A DNA stretch of 64,000 bases from Halorussus ruber. Its GTDB lineage: Archaea; Halobacteriota; Halobacteria; Halobacteriales; Haladaptataceae. The stretch is taken from contig NZ_SBIT01000009.1 in the NCBI RefSeq assembly GCF_004765785.1, forward strand, positions 186,001 through 250,000, in the 5' to 3' direction. The position numbers and the translations under genes are program-made. The notes under the pieces are model-generated. The model was not told where the DNA came from. It saw only the letters and a list, made by a program, of their open reading frames with translations, and did not search any database. Every line of letters starts with the position of its first letter. Positions within the stretch are counted from its first letter, which is position 1. Shown in pieces: positions 57,658-64,000 of this stretch.

Positions 57658-58755
57658 ATGAATATCGATACATCTGATAAGAGACGCCTAGAGCAGTCCT
57701 CGAACGTGCTGTTACTAGCGCCGCTGACGCCGACGGGCAACCGGACGTGTCTCGAACTCCTCGCGTCCACCACGCCGCCGGGCGAGGCGAACGTCGCCGC
57801 AGTCACGTACACGCCGCCGCCGGAGACGTGGATTTCCGATTGGAAGGCGCACATCGACGAACTCCCGGCGGAACTCGCGTTTATCCACGCGAACACGGTC
57901 GATACCGAGGACGAGGAGACCAGCGGGATTCCGCCCGGCGTGTCGGTCTCTCGGGTGGACCCGAACCAACCGATGGACATCATCGCGCCGCTGAGCGAGC
58001 GCCTGACTCGCTGGAAGGGCAACGGGAATCGGACGCTCGTGTCGGTCCAGACGCTGACGATTCTGTTGGAGTACGTGGACTTCGACACCGCCTTCCGGTA
58101 TCTACACATCCTGACCCACAGGGTGCAGGCGGCCGACGCAATCGGGTTCTACCACATGGACCCGGACATCCACGACGAGGAGACCATCAACACGCTGAAA
58201 TCGCTGTTCGACGCGGTGGTGGAGGTCTCCGACGACGGCGAGTCGTGGTCGGTCACCGAGACCTACGGCGACCAGTCGGCGACCAGCGAACACGCCCAGT
58301 CCCACGACACCGACGTATCGGTGCCGGACTCGGAGACCGGACTGGTCGCGTCGATTCGGGACTCGCTCTCGGGCGTCCTCTCGGGACCGTCGGACTCTCA
58401 ACCTTCCGAGGTCGCCGCCGAGGGCGCGACCGCCGAATCCGACGACTCGGACGCGGGCGACTCCGACGAGGAGCCGAGTCCGGACTCGGGCGTCGAGGGA
58501 CTCCCCGAGGAGGCGATGCTGACAGACGAGGACCGGATTCGGGAACTCCTCACGCAGTACGGCGGCCGGATGAAGCAGGCCGACGTGACCGAGGAGACCG
58601 ACTGGTCGAAATCCACCGTCAGCCGGAAGCTGTCGAAGATGGAGGAGAAGGGCCTCATCACTCGGGTGCAGGTCGGACGGGGCAACCTCGTCTTCCTCAG
58701 CGGCTACGAACCCGAGACGGCGAAATCACCCTTCGAGCAGGGAGGGACCGACTGA
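57658..58755 (+). CDS. DUF7504-like protein with C-terminal winged-helix DNA-binding domain
   Basis: 365 residues. The N-terminal half (about 1-205) is the DUF7504 core without a Walker A: SSNVLLLAPLTPTGNRTCLE, VAAVTYTPPPETWISDWKAH, TLVSVQTLTILLEYV, VQAADAIGFYHMDP and ETINTLKSLFDAVVEVS. An acidic linker (about 230-285, SDDSDAGDSDEEPSPDSG) leads to a MarR/DUF7343-type winged helix (DRIRELLTQYGGRMKQADVT, EETDWSKSTVSRKLSKMEEK, GLITRVQVGRGNLVFL). It is probably a ligand- or redox-sensing transcription regulator. A HalX response regulator follows about 100 bases downstream on the same strand. Confidence 0.8.
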   Translation: MNIDTSDKRRLEQSSNVLLLAPLTPTGNRTCLELLASTTPPGEANVAAVTYTPPPETWISDWKAHIDELPAELAFIHANTVDTEDEETSGIPPGVSVSRVDPNQPMDIIAPLSERLTRWKGNGNRTLVSVQTLTILLEYVDFDTAFRYLHILTHRVQAADAIGFYHMDPDIHDEETINTLKSLFDAVVEVSDDGESWSVTETYGDQSATSEHAQSHDTDVSVPDSETGLVASIRDSLSGVLSGPSDSQPSEVAAEGATAESDDSDAGDSDEEPSPDSGVEGLPEEAMLTDEDRIRELLTQYGGRMKQADVTEETDWSKSTVSRKLSKMEEKGLITRVQVGRGNLVFLSGYEPETAKSPFEQGGTD

Positions 58756-58891
58756 TGACGGGATTCGAATCGGGAGCAACGGGCGTGTCGGTTCGCGGTC
58801 GCCGACACCAGACGAGTAGGACTTCGAGACAAGGTAGTTTAACACACACAGTATGAATAACTCATCAAAGACGGGAGTCGACACCGGACTC

Positions 58892-59509
58892 ATGTCCGAC
58901 AACGCTACAGTACTTATCGTCGACGACGAGAAGCCGATAACCGACGCGTACGCTCAGTGGCTCGAGGACGAGTATCAGGTCCGCACGGCCTACAGCGGGT
59001 CGGAAGCCCTCGAAAAACTCGACGAGGACGTGAACGTCGTCCTGCTGGACCGGCGGATGCCGGACCTGTCGGGCGAGGACGTGCTGGACGAAATTCACGA
59101 GCAGAAACTCACCTGTCGGGTCGCGCTCGTCTCGGCGGTCGAACCAGACTTCGACATCCTCGAACTCGGCTTCGACGCCTATCTCGAAAAGCCGGTGTCC
59201 GACCCCGACGAACTCCTCGAAACGGTCGAGAAACTCCTTCGTCGCTCGACGTACGACGCCCAGATGCGGGAGTTCCTCTCGCTGGCGAACAAGAAGGCGG
59301 CGCTGGAGACCAAAAAGAGCAGCGAGGAGTTGGAGGCCAGCGACGAGTACGTCGAACTCACCGAGCAGTTGGCCGAACTCCGCGCCGAACTCTCCGACAC
59401 CGCGACGGAACTCGACGACGAGGACCTGCGCGCCGAGTTCCAAGCGCCGGGTTCAGACCGCGGCGACGCCGACAGCGACGACGCTGGCCGCGACGACGCC
59501 GAGGAATGA
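58892..59509 (+). CDS. HalX-domain response regulator
   Basis: 205 residues from ATG 58892. The receiver domain has the acidic pair in VLIVDDEKPITDAY, the phospho-Asp53 in VNVVLLDRRMPDLSGEDVLD, Ser in VALVSAVEP, and Lys in YLEKPVSDPDELL. The HalX region (RSTYDAQMREFLSLANKKAA, LETKKSSEELEASDEYVELT) follows, with an acidic C-terminal tail. HalX proteins are haloarchaeal two-component outputs that lack a usual DNA-binding domain. An earlier ATG at 58853 is possible, but it lies only about 13 bases from a TATA-like ttaac. No histidine kinase is adjacent. Confidence 0.85.
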   Translation: MSDNATVLIVDDEKPITDAYAQWLEDEYQVRTAYSGSEALEKLDEDVNVVLLDRRMPDLSGEDVLDEIHEQKLTCRVALVSAVEPDFDILELGFDAYLEKPVSDPDELLETVEKLLRRSTYDAQMREFLSLANKKAALETKKSSEELEASDEYVELTEQLAELRAELSDTATELDDEDLRAEFQAPGSDRGDADSDDAGRDDAEE

Positions 59510-59520
59510 CGTCGCTCTCC

Positions 59521-59580
59521 CTTTAAGTGCTTCTGGCGACAAGGGATAGATACGACGGGAAGACGCCCTCGTTCTGCCGG
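59521..59580 (-). repeat. Inverted copy of the 60-bp repeat found at 60.5-60.8 kb
   Basis: On the minus strand this segment reads ccggcagaacgagggcgtct, then cgtatctatcccttgtcgcc, then agaagcacttaaag. It matches the three direct copies downstream of the next gene with only a few differences, but in the opposite orientation, so the gene at 59666 is bracketed by inverted copies. A hairpin ccagagcc/ggctctcgg follows at 59596-59615. Confidence 0.8.
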
Positions 59581-59665
59581 ACTCAGGTTCGATAGCCAGA
59601 GCCACGGCTCTCGGGTCGGGGGATACATTTAACCGACTGCCACCGACTACGTGGTACTGATATCG

Positions 59666-60409
59666 ATGACCGAGGGGTGGACCGACTCGCTGCCGTCGTG
59701 GCAGTCCGAGTCTCTTGCCGACGATAGAGAGGCGGAGCGACCGCTGAGCCAGCGCCCCGGCGACGGCGCGGTGGCGCGGGCGGACCTCCAGCGCGACCAG
59801 ACCGTGCGCAAGTGGGGGCCGGTCACGCCGAGCGCGACCCAAATCGGGCGGGCCGAATCGCCCGACGCCGACCTCTCCGAGAGCGCCCGGCGGCTTCACG
59901 AGGAGCGCCACTCCGCGATGACGGGCCACAGCGCGCGGATGCACCGCCTCGACAAGCTCCGAATCGCCCACGCGCTCTGCAACGACCTGTCGCTGACGCC
60001 GTGGCAACGCGACCGGGTGGTGGGGGTCATGTCGGACCTCGACTTGACCGCGTTCGGAAGCCAGCGCGCGATTCCGAAGGTGGCGCTGGTGGTCATCCGC
60101 CACGTGGTGGACCGCGAGCGCGAACACTATCTTGGGCTTCACGACGACGAGTGGATTCGAGGGCTGTCGCCCGAGCGTCTGGAATCGCTCTACGACCAGT
60201 TCGACTCGATTACCGACGAGGAGCGATTCGAGGAGTTGCTGGCCAAACACGACTTGAACGTCACGAGTCTGAACCGACTCCGGCGCACGCTCAAGGACCA
60301 ACTCCGAGAGCAGGGGCTGGAGGAGGCGGTGTACGGCCGGAATCCTCACCGCGACCCGAACCTGCCGAGCGTCGAGGCCCGGCGGGCCGACGAGGACCAC
60401 GAGCGGTAG
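59666..60409 (+). CDS. Probable haloarchaeal RNA polymerase subunit epsilon
   Basis: 247 residues from ATG 59666, with a TATA-like catttaac at 59626-59633. The segments DQTVRKWGPVTPSATQIGRA, LTPWQRDRVVGVMSDLDLTA, FGSQRAIPKVALVVIRHVVD and GRNPHRDPNLPSVEARR match what I recall of the haloarchaeal protein annotated as DNA-directed RNA polymerase subunit epsilon, known only from halophiles. The assignment is from memory and not proven by a catalytic motif. The N-terminal 45 residues are low-complexity. Stand-alone gene, bracketed by a repeat family. Confidence 0.6.
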   Translation: MTEGWTDSLPSWQSESLADDREAERPLSQRPGDGAVARADLQRDQTVRKWGPVTPSATQIGRAESPDADLSESARRLHEERHSAMTGHSARMHRLDKLRIAHALCNDLSLTPWQRDRVVGVMSDLDLTAFGSQRAIPKVALVVIRHVVDREREHYLGLHDDEWIRGLSPERLESLYDQFDSITDEERFEELLAKHDLNVTSLNRLRRTLKDQLREQGLEEAVYGRNPHRDPNLPSVEARRADEDHER

Positions 60410-60484
60410 CCGGAAAGCGCGAGCAACGGGCTGAAAACGAGCGAACGGCTACGCGAACTCGGAGAACCGGGAGAAACCGCGAGC

Positions 60485-60803
60485 GAATCTTCCTTCGTAT
60501 CTACCCGTTGTCGCCAGAAGAACTTAAAGCGAACCGAGCTATCGCTGGCGACTCGGATATTTGCTCCGACAGACAGACCCGCGTCTGTTCGGTGTAGCTT
60601 CGGCAGAACGAGGCCGTCTTCCCTCGTATCTATCCCTTGTCGCCAGAACTACTTAAACGAAATCCGGTCGGACATCGATACGGCTGGCGAGTCGCTCTCT
60701 CAGGTGATGCACAGATTCGCGTCCAGTCGGTGTAGCTTCGGTAGAACGAGACCGTCTTCCCTCGTATCTATCCCTTGTCGCCAGAAGCACTTAAAGCGAA
60801 TCG
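60485..60803 (+). repeat. Tandem array of about 130-bp units
   Basis: Three direct copies share cctcgtatctatcccttgtc followed by gccagaagcacttaaag. The tcgccaga position falls at 60511, 60640 and 60778, giving periods of 129 and 138. Before it, the second and third copies share tcggtgtagcttcggyagaa and cgagnccgtctt; after it, the copies share ctggcgactc-like segments. One inverted copy sits at 59521-59580. Each unit contains a TATA-like cacttaaagc. The remaining 60410-60484 and 60804-61037 have no gene; the last part is AT-rich and should hold the ABC operon promoter. Confidence 0.85.
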
Positions 60804-61037
60804 AGGTCCGCGTTCGAGTCGCAGTGGGTCGAGACCCCCTTTCCGGCTGAACCGCTCCTACCTCACCGAAGACAACCATAGAATTACTAAAGGGATACAA
60901 ATGATTGCGGGAGAAATAATTATTAACCTCTCTGCGGTCGAAACTGGCCGGAACCCCCACTGACGGACGCCGCGGTCGTCGCCACGAACGCGAACCACAA
61001 AACCAAGTTCCCCCGGCGAACACACCCGAATAATTAG

Positions 61038-61925
61038 ATGATAGAAGTCGAAAATCTCCGAAAGACGTACAGCGGATTTACCGCCGTCGAGGGAAGCACC
61101 TTTTCGGTCCCCGAGGGCGAAGTGTTCGGCGTCATCGGTCCCAACGGCGCGGGCAAGACCACGACGCTGAAGATGCTCGCCGGACTCGTGGAACCGACCG
61201 GCGGCACCGCCCGCGTGGCGGGCTACGACGCCCAGAACCCCGAGATGCGCAAGCACCTCGGCTTCCTGCCCGAGGAGTCGCCCCTCTACGAGGACATGAC
61301 CGCGGTCTCGTACCTCCAGTTCTTCGCGGACCTCTACGACGTGCCGACCGCCGCGGCGCGCGAGCGAATCCACGACACCTTGGACCGCCTCGACTTGGAA
61401 CACCGCGAGCGACCCATCGGCGACATGTCGAAGGGCATGACCCGGAAAGTCGCCATCGCGCGTTCGCTGGTCAACGACCCCGAGGTCCTCATCTACGACG
61501 AACCCGCCAGCGGTCTCGACCCCCTCACGACCAACTACATCATCGAGTTCACCCGCGAGTTGGCCGAATCCGGCAAGACCGTCGTCTTCAGCGCCCACAA
61601 CCTGTTCCACGTCGAGAGCATCTGCGACCGCGTGGCAGTCATGAACGACGGTCGAATCGTCGCCCGCGGGAGCGTCGAGAACATCCGCGAGGAACACGGT
61701 CAGACCGAGTATCGCGTCTACACCACCGTCGAAGTCGAGGGGTCGGTCAAGGAGAACGGCCACTACCGCAGAACCGTCGAGAGCATGGACGCCGTCGAGG
61801 AGACCCGCGAACTCGCCGCCTCGGCCGGTGGCGAAGTCGCGGACATCCAGACCCACACCCCGAGCCTCGAAGACATCTTCCTCGACCTCGCCGAGGACTC
61901 CCCGGACGTGGAGGGCCGACCGTGA
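61038..61925 (+). CDS. ABC transporter ATP-binding protein (ABC-2/NatA-like)
   Basis: 295 residues. Walker A is GPNGAGKT at 34-41 (VIGPNGAGKTTTLKMLAGL), the Q-loop region is LGFLPEESPLYEDM, and the signature MSKGMTRKVAIARSLVNDPE is a variant of LSGGQ. Walker B is VLIYDEPASGLDP and the H-loop is VVFSAHNLFHVE. The C-terminal 85 residues form an extra regulatory domain. It is the motor for the two permeases that follow, with a 4-base overlap (ATGA-like, 61922-61925), typical of drug, lipid or Na+ exporters. Confidence 0.93.
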   Translation: MIEVENLRKTYSGFTAVEGSTFSVPEGEVFGVIGPNGAGKTTTLKMLAGLVEPTGGTARVAGYDAQNPEMRKHLGFLPEESPLYEDMTAVSYLQFFADLYDVPTAAARERIHDTLDRLDLEHRERPIGDMSKGMTRKVAIARSLVNDPEVLIYDEPASGLDPLTTNYIIEFTRELAESGKTVVFSAHNLFHVESICDRVAVMNDGRIVARGSVENIREEHGQTEYRVYTTVEVEGSVKENGHYRRTVESMDAVEETRELAASAGGEVADIQTHTPSLEDIFLDLAEDSPDVEGRP

Positions 61926-63838
61926 ACCTCCGCAAGGTCCTCCGCATCGCGCGCTGGGAGGTCTCGAAGAACGCGGGGCAACTCGACCGCCGGGCGATTG
62001 CGGTGGGCCTCGTGGTTCTCCTCGCAGTCGGCGCGCTCACCCCGATGGTGGCCCAGCGCGGCGTCACGCTGGACGACGGCATCTATCAGGTGGGCGTCTC
62101 GCCGGAGAGTCCGTACTACGAACCGGTCGCGCAGGACCCGACGTTCGCCCCGGTGGACCCGAAAGGCACGCTCTCGACCGGCGAGGTCGGCCCGAACCCG
62201 AAGGCCGACGTGGTGGTCTGCACCGAGGAGATGGTCCGCTGCGCGCCCGGAGAAGTGGTCTGGGACGACACCCGGAAGGGGAAGGCGGCGCTCGCCGAGT
62301 TCCGCAAGACCGTCAAGCAGTACAACGACCTGCTGATGTCCCGAGAGTCGAATCAGACCGCCGCCTTCCCGGTCGAGGTCTCGCTTCGCTACGAGGAGCA
62401 GACCGGACTCAACCCCGCTGGCGCGTCTGGGTCGTCCGCGGCGCGGACGACCCGTGAGGGCGAGGAGCGACTGGGCGGCGGCCAGTCTGGAGGAACGGGC
62501 TCGCCCGGGGCGACCACCGCGCCCGGCGGAAGCGCCGGAAGTGGGACGGGCGACGGTTCGAGCGGGAGCGACGGCCCGATGCAGGCCCCCTCGGTCGGAA
62601 GCGGCGGCGGGTCGCTGTTCGGCGGGAACGCCCGCGGCGGCACTCCCTCGGACATCGCGCCGCCCTTCCCCTTCGAGTCGCTGGTGCTGGCGTTCGCGTT
62701 CGTCCTCCCGATGAACTTCGTGATTCAGGCCTACGCCTCGACGATTCTCGACGAGCGAATCAACGAGCGCGGCGAACTCCTGCTGGTCTCGCCGGTCTCG
62801 CGGGGCGACATCATCGCGGGCAAGACCCTGCCCTACCTCCTCGGGATGACCGCCATCGCCTCGATTACGGCGGTCGGCATCGCAATCCTCACGCCCGCCG
62901 CCGAGGGAGCGACGGCCGTCGCCTCGACCGCGGCGGCCTCGGTTTCCGCCGTGGTCCCCATCGCGCTCCTGTTCCTCGCCTCAGCGTTCGTCGGCGGGAT
63001 GTTCGCCCGGTCGTTCAAGGAACTCACCTTCGTCACGGTGACGCTATCCGTCTTCCTGACCTCCTACGCCTTCGTCCCGGCCATCTTCACCAACGTTCAC
63101 CCGGTCGCGGCCATCTCGCCGCTGACCCTCGTGGTGAAGGCCCTTCGGGGCACCGCGTTCTCGCTCGGCGAGTACGCCTTCTCTACGGGTCCGCTCTACC
63201 TCTCGGCGGGCGTGCTGTTCGCGCTCGGCGCTGGGGTCTACCGCGAGGAGGACATGTTCACTCAGCGCCCCGTGCCCCTCAAATTCCTCGACGCGCTCGA
63301 CAGCCAGATCTCCGGGCGGCGCTCGATGGTCAAGCTGAGCGCGCTCTCGATTCCGTTCGTCTTCGTCGGCGAACTGCTGGCGGTGGCCCTGCTCTTTGCG
63401 CTCCCGGTGTCGCTGTCGATGCCGGTCCTGCTGGTCGCAATCGCGCTGGTCGAGGAGGTCGCCAAATCGGTCCACGTCTACGCCGGGTTCGCTCACGACA
63501 GATTCGAGCGGACCCTCCGGTCGGCCGCGACCCTCGGGTTCCTCTCGGGACTGGGGTTCTTCCTCGGCGAGAAGGCGACCGCGGTGGCCCAACTGGTCGG
63601 CCTGCCGAACCTCGAACTCGGACGGGCGGCGTTCGGCACCGTGACCGGTCTGGGCGTCGAGACCTCTCCCCTCGTCCTGCTCGGCCTGCTCTTTGCGCCC
63701 CTCGCGCTCCACACCGTCACGACGACGATTACCGCGGCCGGGGCGACCCGCGACCGCAACTGGTACGCCGGAACGCTGGTGGTGGCGACGCTGGTTCACG
63801 CCGCCTACAACCTAACGGTGGTGAGTTACCTTGGGTAA
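61922..63838 (+). CDS. ABC-2 type permease fused to a PrsW-family intramembrane protease domain
   Basis: 638 residues from GTG 61922. An N-terminal helix (about 22-42) is followed by an extracytoplasmic domain with a Gly/Ser-rich stretch (about 160-240, GGTGSPGATTAPGGSAGSG). The ABC-2 helix block (about 255-420) contains NERGELLLVSPVSRGDIIAGK. The C-terminal third (about 470-638) has all four PrsW-type motifs: EEVAK at 511-515, FFLGE ending at Glu550, His597 (ALHTVTT) and His626 (VHAAYN). PrsW enzymes are glutamic intramembrane proteases that cleave anti-sigma factors in bacteria. The fusion suggests that the exporter is coupled to membrane proteolysis. Confidence 0.85.
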   Translation: MNLRKVLRIARWEVSKNAGQLDRRAIAVGLVVLLAVGALTPMVAQRGVTLDDGIYQVGVSPESPYYEPVAQDPTFAPVDPKGTLSTGEVGPNPKADVVVCTEEMVRCAPGEVVWDDTRKGKAALAEFRKTVKQYNDLLMSRESNQTAAFPVEVSLRYEEQTGLNPAGASGSSAARTTREGEERLGGGQSGGTGSPGATTAPGGSAGSGTGDGSSGSDGPMQAPSVGSGGGSLFGGNARGGTPSDIAPPFPFESLVLAFAFVLPMNFVIQAYASTILDERINERGELLLVSPVSRGDIIAGKTLPYLLGMTAIASITAVGIAILTPAAEGATAVASTAAASVSAVVPIALLFLASAFVGGMFARSFKELTFVTVTLSVFLTSYAFVPAIFTNVHPVAAISPLTLVVKALRGTAFSLGEYAFSTGPLYLSAGVLFALGAGVYREEDMFTQRPVPLKFLDALDSQISGRRSMVKLSALSIPFVFVGELLAVALLFALPVSLSMPVLLVAIALVEEVAKSVHVYAGFAHDRFERTLRSAATLGFLSGLGFFLGEKATAVAQLVGLPNLELGRAAFGTVTGLGVETSPLVLLGLLFAPLALHTVTTTITAAGATRDRNWYAGTLVVATLVHAAYNLTVVSYLG

Positions 63839-64000
63839 GCGCCTGACGGTCGCCAAGCGCGAGTTGGCGTCGCTCCGGAGCGAGAAGACCATCGTGCTGG
63901 CGATTCTCATCCAGTTGTTCGTCGCGGCGTTCTCGTCGTTCCTCGCGGTCGGACTGGTCTCGCTCTACGACCCCGGTTCGGTCTCGAACCAGTTCGTCGT
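63831..64000 (+). CDS. Second ABC-2 permease of the operon, 3' end cut by the window
   Basis: It starts at TTG 63831, overlapping the stop of the previous gene by 8 bases, and is open to the window end (56 codons visible). The sequence begins LGKRLTVAKRELASLRSEKT and continues with a hydrophobic helix (IVLAILIQLFVAAFSSFLAV). The RELASLRSEKT start is the usual amphipathic elbow of ABC-2 permeases (compare the paralogous start LRKVLRIARWEVSKNAG). With the ATPase and fused permease it forms an exporter. Confidence 0.8.
   Translation, partial: MGKRLTVAKRELASLRSEKTIVLAILIQLFVAAFSSFLAVGLVSLYDPGSVSNQFV

Noticed and set aside
57360-57677. 105-codon plus-strand frame upstream of the DUF7504-HTH gene
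   Set aside because: Serine/leucine/cysteine-rich, non-acidic translation unlike neighbours, overlapping the real start at 57658.

Overview
The window looks like a chromosomal segment of a haloarchaeon (class Halobacteria). The supporting signs are very high G+C coding DNA with strong third-position GC bias, acidic proteins, Tat-type (twin-arginine) and lipobox export signals, a haloarchaeal S-layer-type signal peptide, HalX and HalOD1 signalling domains, an archaeal Orc1/Cdc6 initiator, TrmB-type and DtxR-type control signals, and many genes with a TATA element about 25 bases before a leaderless start. A Halorussus-like genus is only a guess. There are no rRNA or tRNA genes, no CRISPR array and no clear insertion sequence.

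Layout. 0-9 kb: acetyltransferase (cut by the edge), old yellow enzyme, a DUF7504-like protein, a Dps-type ferritin, a nitrilase-family amidase, an aldehyde dehydrogenase and a GH5-like glycosidase. 8.8-10.7 kb: iteron-like tandem repeats, an inverted pair of origin-box-like modules with G-strings, then orc1, a good candidate replication origin. 11-21 kb: a cell-surface block with an RND/MMPL exporter, a 1002-residue S-layer-like glycoprotein, a CARDB-repeat surface protein and a membrane cupredoxin. 21-28 kb: sugar metabolism (TIM-barrel isomerase, PfkB kinase, trehalose-6-phosphate synthase) and small housekeeping genes. 28-33.4 kb: central carbon metabolism, with ATP-type PEP carboxykinase divergent from an ADP-forming acyl-CoA synthetase/phosphotransacetylase-like operon. 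33.5-42 kb: zinc alcohol dehydrogenase, RimJ-like acetyltransferase, a small-membrane-protein/DUF7504 operon, a rhodanese lipoprotein, a decayed universal stress gene, a CNNM-CBS protein, a halolysin-like protease and a HalOD1 protein. 42-50 kb: a second RND exporter with its TrmB-like regulator, then an uncharacterised gene set behind two phased DtxR-type operators, and a thioredoxin-fold protein without cysteines. 50-57.3 kb: Hrq1/MrfA-like helicase, lipoprotein, thioferritin (DPSL), 2Fe-2S ferredoxin, DCC oxidoreductase and a GlmU-like nucleotidyltransferase. 57.6-64 kb: DUF7504-HTH regulator, HalX response regulator, a probable RNA polymerase epsilon subunit among 130-bp repeats, and an ABC-2 exporter whose first permease is fused to a PrsW-type intramembrane protease.

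The most striking unexplained signal is a set of dispersed, highly structured intergenic repeats at seven or so loci. Separate copies keep the same hairpins while the stem bases change in pairs; one 21-nt hairpin keeps an identical 7-nt loop in three places with three different, fully paired stems. Other notable points are the candidate origin, the DtxR-box operon of unknown proteins, three DUF7504 paralogs (one beside a HalX regulator, one after two membrane proteins), and many short tandem repeats of 21-28 bp.

All family names come from recognition of sequence motifs; no database search was run.
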